A program made the position numbers and the translations under genes. A stretch of 64,000 nucleotides of DNA from Furcasterigmium furcatum (Eukaryota > Ascomycota > Sordariomycetes > Glomerellales > Plectosphaerellaceae). The notes under the pieces were generated by a model that was not told the DNA's origin, ran no database searches, and saw nothing but the letters and a program-made list of their open reading frames with translations. This document shows positions 50,423-62,300 of this stretch, in pieces (within the stretch, counting starts at the first letter, position 1; each line of letters starts with the position of its first letter). The DNA is taken from NCBI GenBank assembly GCA_001599815.1, contig BCIA01000004.1, forward strand, positions 4,056,082 to 4,120,081, in the 5' to 3' direction.

Positions 50423-51994
50423 CTACACCTGCTCGTCGCCCCGGACCGGCGCGGTCTGCACCGGCGGCGCGGCGGCCTCGTTGCCCGCCGTCTTGGGCGT
50501 GCGGTGGATGCCCCTCTTCCTGCTCTTGCGCAGCTCCTCCTCGCGCTTCAGCTCCGCAGACGACCTCTTACGCGACTCGAACAGCAGCGTGGGCTTGCCG
50601 CGGATGGCGTGGGCGACCTTGTCCTCGGACCGCTCCGCCCACACGGGGTACGGCGCCATGCTGATGGGGTACAGCGGCAGGTTGGCGCCGCTCTCGATGA
50701 AGGCCCAGGGGTCGTCGCGGCGCACGTCGGTCGCGGCCGTGACGTCGAGCTCGTGCGCGATCTGCTCGCAGTACATCTCGAGCGGGAGGTCGTTGACATC
50801 GGTCCCGAAGGGGTTCTCGATTTCCTTACCAATAAAGAGAATGCCGAGGATGATGTAGCTGGCCGCGATGGTGGCGGGGATCGTGATCCACTGGAGGTCG
50901 TTCCAGAGCTGGAAGGGCAGCAGGAGGATGTAGACCCAGGTGATCTGGTTGATGGCGATGTTGTAGGCGATGGGCAGGGGCGTGGTGAGGACGCGCTCGG
51001 TGCCGGTCATGACGTCGTTGAGGAGGGTGAGGTTGTTGTAGGCCATCGTCTGCTGCATGGGGACGGGGAGCTGGCCGTTAGCGCAGAGGGCGTCGACGGC
51101 CTGAGACAGGTGGGTGAGGATCTCGAGGGGCAGGTTGCCGAGGGGGCTGACGGCCTTCTTGATGGCCTTGCGGGGGTTGGACTCGGCGAAGGAGACGCCG
51201 AGGTACTCGCCCATCTCCTTGTAGAAGGTCTTCTTGGGCATCTTGGCCCCCTTAGGGTCAGCTGCCGTTGCGGCCTGCGCGAAGGAGTTGAGGTGGGCGA
51301 CGAGGTGCTGGAGGTCCTCGTAGCCCGTGTACGGCTCGTACCGGAGCTTGTGCTTGAGGGCGATGGCGTAGGCGAGGAGGAGGTTGAGACAGCTGACGCG
51401 GCGGAGCATCATCTGCTTCTTGGGGACGCTGTCGACGTCCTGGGTGTGCACCCAGAAGACACGGCCCAGGGTCTGCGTCGCGAGGATGAGCGTGGCCCAG
51501 TAGCGGCGGCCTTCGGCGTAGCGCTCGTAGGCAGTGGACGAGCGGAACGAGAGGCCGAGGGCGACGACGAAACCGAGGACCGTGAGCAGGATGGGAGCGA
51601 CCCTCAGCTCGTACACGAACTCGCTGATACAGGTGATGGCGGTGGCCCAGAGGCCGATGCCGATAAGCGGGATGGTGAGCTTGGGCATGATGGAGCCGTG
51701 GACCTGGAAGAAGAAGGGCCACTTGGAGTGCTTCTGGATGTCTCGCGGGCCGGTGAAGTAGTCCTCCATGTCGATGCTCGTGTTCTTCCGGCTGAAGTAG
51801 TTGGGCGTCTTGGGCCCGACGGGAGAGGTGAAGTCTGCCAATTCGAACTTCTCGGGCATATCGATGCGGTTTGGCCTCTCGCTAGTCTTCTTCCTCTCGG
51901 CGTCGTCTCGCTGATCGGCCGGGGCAGCGCTGCCGCCTCCGCCGCCGCCGCCCTTGCCTCCCATCGTGATGGCACCGCCTCCTTCTTCGGCCAT
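50423..51994 (-). CDS. Bestrophin-like (UPF0187/RFP-TM) anion channel family protein
   Basis: Intronless, 523 aa from the ATG at 51994; the frame continues upstream without an ATG. The N-terminus has a poly-Gly run (GGKGGGGGGG) and a charged segment, then the membrane core: TSIDMEDYFTGPRDIQKHSKWP, LGLSFRSSTAYERYAEGRRYW (the hallmark fungal/bacterial bestrophin segment), QITWVYILLLPFQLWNDL, and FIGKEIENPFGTDVNDLPLE, the conserved cytosolic motif. Bestrophins form pentameric chloride/bicarbonate channels; in fungi, location (plasma membrane or vacuole) is not known. The basic, disordered C-terminus ends PVRGDEQV. Strongly biased codons give long antisense frames, which are not real. Confidence 0.9.
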   Translation of the reverse strand: MAEEGGGAITMGGKGGGGGGGSAAPADQRDDAERKKTSERPNRIDMPEKFELADFTSPVGPKTPNYFSRKNTSIDMEDYFTGPRDIQKHSKWPFFFQVHGSIMPKLTIPLIGIGLWATAITCISEFVYELRVAPILLTVLGFVVALGLSFRSSTAYERYAEGRRYWATLILATQTLGRVFWVHTQDVDSVPKKQMMLRRVSCLNLLLAYAIALKHKLRYEPYTGYEDLQHLVAHLNSFAQAATAADPKGAKMPKKTFYKEMGEYLGVSFAESNPRKAIKKAVSPLGNLPLEILTHLSQAVDALCANGQLPVPMQQTMAYNNLTLLNDVMTGTERVLTTPLPIAYNIAINQITWVYILLLPFQLWNDLQWITIPATIAASYIILGILFIGKEIENPFGTDVNDLPLEMYCEQIAHELDVTAATDVRRDDPWAFIESGANLPLYPISMAPYPVWAERSEDKVAHAIRGKPTLLFESRKRSSAELKREEELRKSRKRGIHRTPKTAGNEAAAPPVQTAPVRGDEQV

Positions 51995-53954
51995 AGCGGA
52001 GAGTGGTGGTGGTGTGGTGTTCGGGGGTGCGTTGTGCGGAAAGCAGGTGGGAAAGGGGTGTTGAAAGGGTGGTGGTGATGTCGTCGCCCAAAGGAGGAGG
52101 AGGACTAATAAAGGTGAAAGAAGTCTCAGAGAAAAGCTTGGCCACGACCACGAAGAAAAACCTACCCACGCGGAGAAAAAGAGGCTGGAACAAAGACAGG
52201 GGGGCAGCAACGGGATCGGCCGCGATTTAAGGAGGAAGGGCGCGTGGAGGTGATTCACGGGGAACGGAACACAGCACGGGTCTCGCTCTCCCTTTCAGGA
52301 AACCACTGCATCCATGCACTGGCACCTCAGGCCCTGTATTTTACTATGTAATAGCAATGTCAGAACGTGGCGCACCACCTGAAAATCCTAAGGCAGGTAC
52401 TGGCAGGCAAGCGGCTGGCCAATCGAGGGCGGAGGAGCGGCAGGTGATTCCTTTTTTCTCGTCTCGTTTCCTGCCCCCAAAACGCGAGATGCGGGTTCAG
52501 GTTTTGGCCCCTGAACCACCCCGGGCCTGATCTAGACCGCCCCCTGGGGCACTTTGAGTTGACACTACCACTCAGGGACTAGCCCGTTCTTGAAGCAGGG
52601 CGAGGCGCATGCTGAGCTGCGTTCCCCGTCTCCAATCACCGGTCCAGCACCCGGCCTTGTGCGGAGATGAGCCGCTGCGGAAGGGTGACATTGCGTTTTG
52701 TGGCGTGACGAGCCGCTGCCCGAGCCCGGTACTTGCGAGAAGGGAGAAGCTGAAACAGGAGCCCGCCGCCGTTTGGGAATAGGGGCGCCGTCAGCCAGAC
52801 GTCGATCCAGCAGATGCGCCGGTTGGGGCTAGCTCATGAGGTCGTCTGTCTGGATTCATCAGTTCTTCCTGAGGAGCGAACCGACGCCCAGGCTGACCGC
52901 GTGTGCGCGACGTGTCCAGCCGGCCGCGGCCCGGAGCCAGAACATCTCACTGCATCGCGTCCCCATCGCCAAGTTCCAATATAGAACAAAAATAGTGTGC
53001 AATAAGACGCCGTCAGGGGTCATCACGAAGAAACGAGAGTGCACTGGGGCGGACGATACCCGAGGTCCACATTCGTCTGACCTCCCTGTCGCCCTGGGCA
53101 CTCTTGCATTCATCCTTCAGCCTCTACCTACGACTCTTCAGCCGGTCTTGGCATCGATGCTTGAACAAAGAAACTGAGAGGAATTGAGTTGGTTAAATTT
53201 TGAGTTGGTTGCATCTCCTCTTCCTTTTCAGCTTGCAGTCGAGGTTCTTTTTTTACCGACCTGGACATCCAGACGAAACGTCCGGTCACTGTGGCGAAGC
53301 TTTTTAGCGGTAGCTAGCGCCCGGTTCCAGTGGAACTTCGCTGTGGGGCTGGCGGGTGGTGCCGCTGACTTGCCCAGACCGCCGTCACCCTAGCGAAGCT
53401 TGTCGCGTCGCATTGGTTGCTCTTTTGTCGCTCATTCAATGTGTCGGTCTGATGATCTCCGTCCCGTAGTACCGATGAATAAATAATGCCAGACTTTTGC
53501 ATATCTTGTCCGAGTTCCGCGAGTCCACAAGAATGTTCCCGAACTGTTCTTGTTTTCTGGAAATCCCCATGAGTCGTCTTCCAGAGTCACCGTCTCGCCA
53601 GAGTGACCGGCCGAGTCGCGTCTGACACATCTGGCTTAGTCGGCGCAACCGTTTGCCCTTCTCGTCAAGCCCTCCTGCATTCGATCGGTCACAGCGGCCC
53701 AGTCCTGCTGCAGTCATCAGCCAGCCTCCTGATGGAATTGTCACATCATGGCTGCAGACGCAGCGCAGACCATTCGTCGCGTCGACAGCCTCCTCCTGCA
53801 ATGCAGGTTGGCCAAACTGTTAAATTGGCCCATCCTTGATGCAACGAAGTTTCATACACACAGAGCTGAACCAACGACAGCGTCAGCCGTGAACAGAGCC
53901 TGAAGCCTGCCCATGTGAGCCCAAAAGTTCTGACGGCTGCCCCGTGTGCCCCAG

Positions 53955-53988
53955 GAGGTGGCTGGTGCCAGTGCCCACCAGCCACCTC
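53955..53988. repeat. Perfect 13-bp inverted repeat (hairpin)
   Basis: GAGGTGGCTGGTG and its exact reverse complement are separated by 8 nt; pairing can extend by about three more positions (one G-U). It would fold strongly as RNA. Not adjacent to a gene end, so not an obvious terminator. Confidence 0.6.
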
Positions 53989-55258
53989 TTGCGAACTTGG
54001 CTTCAAGTTCTTTCTGCTCCACTGCCTGCTGACAGAGCCAGTGGAGCGATGAAGTGTCAGACTGCCAGTGGAACCGATTTTCAGGGTCTCTCACCGCGGT
54101 CCACGTCCCAGCCATCGAACATCATCACGAACCTGGCAAGCAATAATCACCAAGGTCACTTCGTCTTTTCTGCCCATCCTTCAAACATGCCTGGCAAGCC
54201 TGGCAACCTGGGTATAATACGCGCAACTTACGTTCGTCCGGACATGCTGTACCTTGGAACCTGCAGACCGATCACTTCGCGTATCGTACCACCTCATGAC
54301 CGTGGATGAACACTTCGCGTCTCATGAGAACTCGCCCCAGATCAATGTTGAACCATGGCTGACCTTTTCTTAAATTCATCTCGGTCAAGTCCGGAGAATG
54401 ACGAACAGTCGCCACGAGCACGCCATCTGCCAATGCACGACACCGCCATGAAACGGCCTCCATCAATCTTGACTCGCCTGCTGAGTCCCTGAGAAGCACA
54501 CTGCCTCGTCCGCGGCGATCATTCCCATCATCGGCTACGAGTTGAGCGTCTCAGCTGAGGGACGCAATGCGACCCTGGCCATCTCTGTCTTTACTTCCAA
54601 GTTGACAGGTCCAGACTCGACTCCGGACGAAACGCACAGGCCAGATGCCCCGATCGCCAACCCTCGATCGAGTGATCATCCCTGTGCTCAACCACCATCG
54701 CGAGGTCTGGACACTGGATACACGTGTCAGTGTGGCCCCGCCAGCGGACTCTTCTCTCTCAGCCGCAACCACGGTGATCCCGGGTCAACTTCCTTAATAC
54801 CCCCTTTATGCGTCCCAGTCGGCCATACAGACCAAGGGACCCCGTGCCCGTTTCACACCTTTCTTCTCCGTCATCTCATCTCTTTCGGCCTGGCCCCCCG
54901 TCTTCGTCCGGCCAACTTGACGTCACTCGGCACACTGCCGCCCCGTCGCCGCCCAGCCGAGATCCAAGGCTGTCCCGGGGACAACACTGACTTGCATAGA
55001 TCTGCCCCAGGGTCACCGCGGCTCTTTTGAGGGCTGCTCGTCGATACCAACCACTCATGATGCCCAATTCGCGCGAGTCAACGGCCACCTCAGCGACGAC
55101 AACGCTTCCTTGTCGAACCGCCAACGGTTTCTTCTTCTTCCTGCCTTGGTTATGTCGGTGGCTGACCCGGTGACCCAAAAACCAAGGATGTAAATCTCGA
55201 ATCCTGGATCGAGGGGTTGGGTTGGACTGGTAGTTGGAGGGACGACGGCAGAGAGAGG

Positions 55259-55265
55259 TATATAG
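55259..55265 (+). promoter_or_regulatory. TATA box of the aquaporin gene
   Basis: TATATAG, 130 bp before the start codon, in a leader with CATCAACAAAT-type A-rich sequence. Confidence 0.45.
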
Positions 55266-55394
55266 CCCGTAGACTTCCAAGCCCGTCGATCACCTCGAGA
55301 GCCTCATCCATCCATGCAATAGCAGCTTTCATCAACAAATTATCACTCAACACACCCAAGGCACTGCACTCTCTGTGTTGATCCAACACCAATC

Positions 55395-56889
55395 ATGTCC
55401 GGTCCGGCATTTGCAGAGAACCTGGAGCCCGTCTACTTCTCCGACACGGAGAACAACCCGCGGTACCATGCCCGCCGCGGAGCCTCTCGCACGAGGGCAT
55501 CGTCTCGCGGCCCCCCCGTGTCCCCTCTCCGCCGCAACTCTTCCGAAGAGGAACCCATCTCGAGAGACTCCCACCGCTCTCAGCGGCCCCTCAGGGAGCA
55601 GTTCGAGGAGGACCCAGAGCCCAGCCCAGACCGCTACTGGGAGACCCCCCGCCATCCCGACACGGGCGTCCCTCGCTCCAGCTCCCGCGCCCGCTCGCGT
55701 CCTCCCCGCACACATCTCAACCGTCCGTTCAACTACGACAACCAGGGCGAGCCCGTAAACCCGCAGCCGGCCGACGTCAACGATGACCCCTTCTTCGAGG
55801 GCCGCCCGCAGTCCCGCCGCCGCTACAATGACGAGGAGATGGGCTTCGAATGGGGCTACTCCCCACGGACGACGGGCAGCGGGAACGGCCGCATCAACCA
55901 CGACACCCGCCTGCACTGGCAGGAGCTCACGCCGGAGGAGCGGCGCCAGGTGATGCGTCTCCCCTGGGTGCAGTGGATGAACAGCAACGTCAAGAACCAC
56001 TTCGTCGCGGCCATTGGCGAGTTCGTCGGCACGACCATGTTCCTCTTCTTCGCCTTTGGCGGCACCACTGTCGCCAACATCCAGTCCAACGCCAACAACT
56101 CCGACCAGCCCAACGACAGCAATACCACCACCGGTGACCTCACCGGCTTCGACGTCGGCGTCCTCATGTACATCTCCCTCGCCTTCGGCTTCTCCCTCAT
56201 GGTCAACGTCTGGATCTTCTTCCGCATCAGCGGCGGCCTCTTCAACCCCGCCGTCACCCTCGGCCTGCTGCTCACGGGCGGCATCAGCTTCATCCGCGCC
56301 GTCTGCCTCTTCGTCGCCCAGATGTGCGGCGGCATGATGGCCTCCGTGCTCGTCAGGTTCCTGTTCCCCGAGAACTTCAACGTCCGCACCACCCTCGGCG
56401 GCGGCGCCTCCGTCGTCCAGGGCGTCTTCATCGAGGCCATCCTGACCGCCGAGCTGGTCTTCACCATCTTCATGCTGGCGAAGGAGAAGCACCGCGCCAC
56501 CTTCATCGCCCCCGTCGGCATCGGCATCGCCCTGTTCATCGCCGAGCTCGTCGGCGTCCAGTTCACCGGCGGCTCGCTCAACCCCGCCCGCTCGTTCGGC
56601 CCTTGCGTGATCACGACGACCTTCGACGCCGAGCACTGGATTTACTGTGAGTTCCCTCCCTCGCCGCCCTCCATTCTGGTTGTGTGTCATGTACTGACTA
56701 TTCTCAGGGGTCGGACCGATCATAGGATCACTACTCGCCGTCGTCTTCTACAAGTTCATCAAGATGCTCGAGTACGAGATGGCCAATCCCGGCGCCGACG
56801 GCGACCCGACCAACGACCCGACCAAGAACCCGGAGAAGCACGCCGAGGTGACCATGTCGCGCACCCTGTCCAACACGCCCAAGCCATGA
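55395..56889 (+). CDS. Aquaporin/aquaglyceroporin (MIP family) with long N-terminal extension
   Basis: Two exons (55395-56646, 56708-56889; intron 61 nt) give 477 aa. Residues 1-190 are hydrophilic, Arg/Ser/Pro-rich and probably disordered and phosphorylated. Six membrane segments follow, with both NPA boxes intact: SGGLFNPAVTLGLLL and GGSLNPARSFGPCV. The Ala-Arg-Ser-Phe context after the second NPA is typical of water-selective aquaporins, and FAFGGTTVAN is in helix 1. The C-terminal tail (TMSRTLSNTPKP) is polar. It acts as a plasma-membrane water or small-solute channel. The long N-terminus is seen in several filamentous fungal aquaporins and is often regulatory. Confidence 0.92.
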
Positions 56890-57234
56890 TGCACGGTATT
56901 TGACGGCCGACATTTTTCTGATTATGACATTGGTGTTTATGAGGGGGCAATACACGCGAGCCCAGGGAAACCCGTCGACGAAGCACAGGCGATCGACGCG
57001 AAAAGCTGCATTTGATCGTATGAGTTATGTTTGGGGGATCTCGCGTTATTTTGGGGGAGGACATGCTGCTTGACATGATTTACGCGGAATGAGGCATGCT
57101 GTTATGGGCCATCGGACATCATGAAAGTAATGAGGGAAACCAGGTAGATAGATCTAGGTAGCCATGACGGGACGAGTTCATGAATGAAAGATGAGAGAAC
57201 AGGCCGGCAGCGATATATACTATGTTGATCCATT
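56890..57234. other. Convergent 3' flanks
   Basis: Lies between the aquaporin stop and the stop of the HeLo-like gene; no gene seen. Confidence 0.35.
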
Positions 57235-58893
57235 CTACACCGATATATCTGCCAGCTGCTCCACGACCTTCTCGATGTATCTCACGCCCACAGCGACGCC
57301 GTCGTCGTCCTGGAACTCCTCCTCGTCCCCGAAGTCCTCGTTATCCCCATCGAGACACGTCAGACAGGTCTCGACTACCCTGCTATACCTCGTACCCATC
57401 TTTCTCCTCAGCCGGCCCCTTGTCAACCGAACCAAGCCGCGTTTCAGCTGATTCGGGTCCTTCAGAAGCTCGCCGCCCGTCTCAATGCAATCGCCGATGC
57501 CCAACTCACTGGCCAGTCCGTCGGGCACCACTGCAACATCGCCTTTGTACGACACAAAACTCTCCCACAGTCCGATCTCCAGCAGGCAGACGCCCACGCT
57601 ATATATGTCATGCCTCATCTCATAGTAGGCCTCAGGTGTTCGACCTTGGCGCGAAGGATGTCGATACAGGTTCTTCTCCCAGTAATCATCGCCGAGGTGA
57701 TAGGTCCTCCCGTCTGCGTTGCGAATCACGTCGAATCCTATAAGCACCGCCGTGTCCTCCGTGTTCGCCGACTCCGATCCCAGCACCAGGATCGTCTCTG
57801 GGCGCACATTCTTGTGCACGAAATCGTACAGGTGAACGGAGCTGACGGCCCTGACGAGTTGACGCGCCAGATCGAAGCGTCCCGACAGCGATTCATGCTC
57901 GCTTCCAGGGCCCTTGAGAAGTCGGTTCCGGACGCTCTCGACGTGTTTCACGGAGGGAGGGAGACGAAAGACGAAGAACAAGCCCGGTGCTGCTTCGTCC
58001 GTGTCGGACTGCCACGTCACCACGAGACCCTCGTCGTCCTTCAGCACGCCCTTGCAGTCGAGCAGCCCCAGTAGGAAAGGGTTAGAGTTCTTCAGCTTCC
58101 ATGCAAAGTTCCGCGCATCTTTCAGCACCAAGCCCGCATGAACTTTCGATAATGAGGTGACCGGGTTCAAGAGGAACGTCTCGTTGTTGGACAGTCGACG
58201 GGCATTGATGGCAGGGCTCAGCGGCACAGGCGACAGGCTGTCCAGATTCAAGCCGTCTGGCCCGAGAAGCACAGATTCTTTGGAGGCAGAGCCCGTCGAC
58301 TTTGTTGCGCGCCGAAGTTGCCGAGCCATGTCAACAGATGGCGCCGACATTTCCACCGAGGGCTGACTGCTGCTCGTCTCCTGCTGCCTCCCTGTCACTT
58401 CGAGCTGTCGATCGACCGGAGGACCGGCGAATCGTATCATGAAGAACCATGATATATCAGCCAGCCTGAGCCAGTCCTCCAAATCGGCAATGGCAGCCCG
58501 AAGTCCATCCCTTGCCAGGCCGTATTTCCAGCGCCTGGGATGGATGGTGGCCTTGAGCCGCGATGCGTCCGGCGGCGCAGCCGAGTCTGAGGGCTTGATC
58601 AGGCCTGCGAGTTTTGAATCCGCGACCTTGAGTTTCGCAAGAAGCACTTCGACGGTGCGATTCTGTATCTGGCGATGCCTTTCGTCCAGCTCTGCGCCGA
58701 GCGCGCCGACGACTTGCAGCTGGACCTCGATCCGGAACCAGATGGCCTCGATGCGCAGACTGCTCTCTTGCAGGCGCTTATCTGCCTCGGCCACGGCCCG
58801 GCAGGTGTCGACGAAAGATTTGCCGTATCTGAAGCATACGTCGAGCGCGCCAGTCAATCCGATGACGCCGAAGGCCAACTCGATCCCCGACAT
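57235..58893 (-). CDS. HeLo-like N-terminal domain plus pseudokinase protein
   Basis: Intronless, 552 aa. Residues 1-170 are mostly helical and begin with a hydrophobic helix (MSGIELAFGVIGLTGALDV), like HeLo/HeLo-like domains of fungal cell-death proteins. A Ser-rich linker (about 190-240) leads to a protein-kinase-like domain (about 245-545). Catalytic residues are missing: the HRD position reads HKNVRPETIL, the DFG position reads LIGFDVIRN, and no VAIK-type Lys is evident. The structural DIYSVGVCLLEIGLW (helix F) is retained. So it is a pseudokinase, in the style of the DUF7580-like domains common in such fungal proteins. An N-terminal helical bundle plus pseudokinase resembles animal and plant MLKL. 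It is divergent from an active kinase gene 411 bp away. A role in regulated cell death or self-recognition is inferred, not shown. Confidence 0.75.
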   Translation of the reverse strand: MSGIELAFGVIGLTGALDVCFRYGKSFVDTCRAVAEADKRLQESSLRIEAIWFRIEVQLQVVGALGAELDERHRQIQNRTVEVLLAKLKVADSKLAGLIKPSDSAAPPDASRLKATIHPRRWKYGLARDGLRAAIADLEDWLRLADISWFFMIRFAGPPVDRQLEVTGRQQETSSSQPSVEMSAPSVDMARQLRRATKSTGSASKESVLLGPDGLNLDSLSPVPLSPAINARRLSNNETFLLNPVTSLSKVHAGLVLKDARNFAWKLKNSNPFLLGLLDCKGVLKDDEGLVVTWQSDTDEAAPGLFFVFRLPPSVKHVESVRNRLLKGPGSEHESLSGRFDLARQLVRAVSSVHLYDFVHKNVRPETILVLGSESANTEDTAVLIGFDVIRNADGRTYHLGDDYWEKNLYRHPSRQGRTPEAYYEMRHDIYSVGVCLLEIGLWESFVSYKGDVAVVPDGLASELGIGDCIETGGELLKDPNQLKRGLVRLTRGRLRRKMGTRYSRVVETCLTCLDGDNEDFGDEEEFQDDDGVAVGVRYIEKVVEQLADISV

Positions 58894-59304
58894 GATCAGA
58901 GTGTTGTGGATAGGGGTCGTTGGCGGCACATGTCAGCTCGAGAGGAATATTTGATGAGAGACATGCATGGGAACAGCCAGGCTGCCTTGCCCGCCGCCTC
59001 AAGCGCCCGCGCTGCTCAGCCACAGAGGCTCCTTGGCGGGCTGAAGCCCTCACCTATCAGCCAGATGCATGATGAGATCTCCCGCGTTCAGCCCCAGAGC
59101 CTGATCCTAGGAAACCATCCTCTCTACAACCTCGACGAGCTTTTCGAGTCTCATGGCTCGCACACACCCGCCCATCGACAGAGAGTGACAGACGGCATTA
59201 CCTGACACGGGGTGAGAGTCGCGAAACCCACGGCCGGTCCAGCTATGTCGCCATTCAGTCAGCCATCCTTTCTGTGACCCTCTTGGCTGGGCACAACGGC
59301 GACG
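58894..59304. promoter_or_regulatory. Divergent promoter of the pseudokinase and kinase genes
   Basis: 411 bp between outward-facing starts, consistent with coordinated expression. No clear TATA box on either side; no additional coding sequence. Confidence 0.45.
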
Positions 59305-62300
59305 ATGGAAGCGTCGCTCGGCCAGCGGCGCCTTCCGGACCTCGTCCAGGACTCGAAGTTAGAGACGACAGTCATCGACTCATTCATCGTACACCATCGT
59401 GACGACTCGGACTCGGAGTCCTTCTCAGCTCCGGAGCCAGAGTACTGGGAGGACCAGGGGCGGCTGGCATCCAGCTTGCACTCCCAGGTCTGGCTGCAGA
59501 AATGCGTCCAAGGGCCCGCGAAGCGCCGCGGTCAGCTGCGCGCCGTCAAGGTCATCCCACTGTCCAAGTCAAAGCCGAACATTTCTGAGCTTGAGACTCT
59601 TGCGAAGTTCTCCCAAAGGCGGGTATGTATTTAAGTCCCTCTCAACTTGCTGCCCTCTCAATATGATTCCCTCTCAGTACACCCCTGTTAGGCTGGCCGT
59701 GATGCTGACCTGGCCAGTACGCCAGATGCTTCGTCAAGATGCTAGGATGGTTTGAAACGCCGACGAGCCTCTGCATCGCTATGAAGTACTTTCCATTAGG
59801 GGATCTTCAGGAGCACATGAAGAACGCGCTTCCCGAGCCTGACACCCGAACGATAACCTTCCAGGTCCTGGGAGGCCTCAACTTCATGCACACGGCAGGA
59901 TTCGCCCATCGGGATATCAAGCCAGGGGTGTGTTTCCAGATTTTCACGAGTCCCATGAAACGCAAGCTCACATCTTCACAGAACGTCCTCATCGAAAGGA
60001 AGCCCCCGGAAGGCGAGTGGTGGATCAAGCTCAGCGACTTCGGCATCAGCAAGCGCGTCGATCTCTCCAACTGCATCATGACGAGCGAAAAGGGCACCAT
60101 CCCGTACATGGCCCCCGAGCTTTTTGGCCATGAACCGGGCAGCCAGGTGCCTATCGACTTCCAGGCCGCGGACATGTGGGCTCTCGGGGAGATGGTGTTC
60201 CGAATGTTGACGAAGCAACCTGTTTTCCCTTCCTACAGAGCTCTGTTAGGCTATACTGTGCGCCCCGGCTCGTTCCCAAAGGCAGTTCTGGACAAGCAAG
60301 GCGTGAGTGACCAAGCCATGGACTTCATCCGATCCCTCATGGAGCCACAGCCGGAGGGCCGGTCCACCACGAAAGCGTCACTCAGTCACCTCTGGCTGGA
60401 GCCTTGCAGCATCAAGAGGCCTGAGCTTCCTCCTCCTTCACGCTCTGGGTATGTCACGTCCCTGTGAAACCTGTTCCCTTCATGCTGACAAGCGGCCAAC
60501 ACAGTCGAGGCAGCCATGTGTCGTCGCTCGGTCACAGCGCCGCCAGTTCGGGCAGCAAGCCAGCAGACCCCTGGGCTACAGTGGAATCCACGTCTAATAC
60601 CTCATTGAACACGACTCTGAGTGAGTCTGGACGAGGATCACTCAATAGCACAGTCGAGAGCAACTCCTCTGTCCCCGACCCTCGGTTACGTGAACGTTTG
60701 CTATTCAGATCACGTGATCGATCACGCATGGAGCAACCGAAGGCGCAGGAAGAGAGCCGGCCTTCAGCATCATTCAGCTTCCCTCCGCCGAAGAAAGACG
60801 AGCTGAGGCAAGACAAAGCGAAGCAAGACGAGCCGAACGAGAACGGCCAACAAGAGAAGAGTCAACGGGAGACTGCACAGTCGCCGCCAGCATTCCACTT
60901 CCCTTCCATGCCACCTGCCTTGGACTCTTCCCTAAACAAACGAAATCAGCGCCCCCAGAATAATGCGCCTCATCACGAGGGTGGCTTCACGGGAGCGGCC
61001 GGGAAGCACCAAGGGGAGAAGAGGTGGGTGTTTCCGCCATTCGAAGTAGTCACAAATCATCCTTTGGAAGGGAGTTTGCAGGCTCAGCAGGACTCATTAA
61101 CGTCCCAAACTGAAAGCCTGCGCCTCCGGAACGACTCGCCGCAGAAGGCCGGCGGCTCCGCGGATTCTGACGGGCATAGCAGCCAAGGCGATGGGAGCGA
61201 GGGAGAGGAGGGCCTGCCCGGCCCGCCACCCGAGACGATGGACGAGAAGATGGACGACCAGCCCAGGACCATGTCGGAGATCTCTGTCGTCCCTACTAAC
61301 GGGCTCCCTGAAGGCTCTGGCCCAACGAATCCCACCGACCGGCACTCCCAGGGAGGCCTGAGGCGTGTAGGAGAATCCGAGCACAGTAGATTTTTCGTTA
61401 ATCTGGCCGCGCGTCAAGCCGCTATTGCTGCCACGCGGGGAGAATCGCAGAATCCCAAGAGCTCTCGAAGCGAGAAAGAAGGCACGAAAAACCAGCAACC
61501 TCAGAACAATATCCCCTCTCGAGCGGGTGGCTCCGCGGAACCGGTCGACACTGCTCTCGGAAATGTGCCCTCCCAGCCGAACGACCCTTACGTGTATGTG
61601 CACTCAGGGACGGAGACGGCGGGTGGCGCGACTCTTGCCCACAGGTTCCGCACTGTCGATGTTCGTCCCCCTTCTCCTCACAAAAACGTGCCATACCAGC
61701 CGCACAGGTCTCGCAAAAGCCTAAATGGGGATTGGGACCCTGACCCTGAGGGGGAGGACGCCGTCTCTTACTACAGTTCTAGTGACATCGACATTAGCAG
61801 CTCGGGTGGCGAGGCAGAGGGACATGGCGATCCTAGGATCTTGGAAAGTCAGGCCTCTGACAAGCCATCCCTTGACAACCGCAACAACGGGGGCTCTGGG
61901 CACGACGGCAGGGCTTCTCGCCACCGTGTCCAGGTCGGGCATGTGGTACCTGGGCCAGTCGCCAACGGAGGAGGCGTAAATGACAACCGCAAGCTCTTGC
62001 AGAGGAACAGGGGCTCCACGCACCCGTACATCGAGGATTCCCACAAAGTCGGTCCCGAGGGCAGCAGCGGTGCGGCCAAGAGGGTCATGGACTTCTTCCG
62101 GCGGCGCGCCAATGCAAGAGGTGACAAGAACCCGGAGAGAAAGCGGACCCAAGGGAAGATGATAGAGACTCTGCCCTCGGCCGAATCCCGGGACCGTGCT
62201 TCCAGGGAAACAACAATGCCCACACAGCCACCGCCGTATGTTGGAGTATCAACACAGCAACGGGAGGGGGTACCACGAAGAGCAGCATCACCGCTACGGG

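Larger units (their letters stand above)
51995..55394. other. Large gene-free region, 3.4 kb
   Basis: The longest gene-free stretch in the window. It holds the bestrophin promoter at the left, and at the right the aquaporin promoter with a TATATAG box (55259-55265). Open frames up to 162 codons occur but have no motifs, biased composition or splice support. A perfect 13-bp hairpin lies at 53955-53988. A long noncoding RNA or unrecognised small gene is possible. Confidence 0.4.

Noticed and set aside
54542..55030. A 162-codon frame in the large gene-free region
   Set aside because: Pro/Ser/Arg-rich composition typical of noncoding GC-rich DNA, no homology-like motif, no plausible neighbours.
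55347..56723. A 458-codon antisense frame over the aquaporin gene
   Set aside because: Shadow of biased codons; Ala/Asp/Glu/Gly-rich sequence with no family features, opposite an unmistakable NPA-box aquaporin.
61097..61603. A 168-codon antisense frame in the kinase tail
   Set aside because: Shadow of the long continuous sense frame; no motif or splice support.
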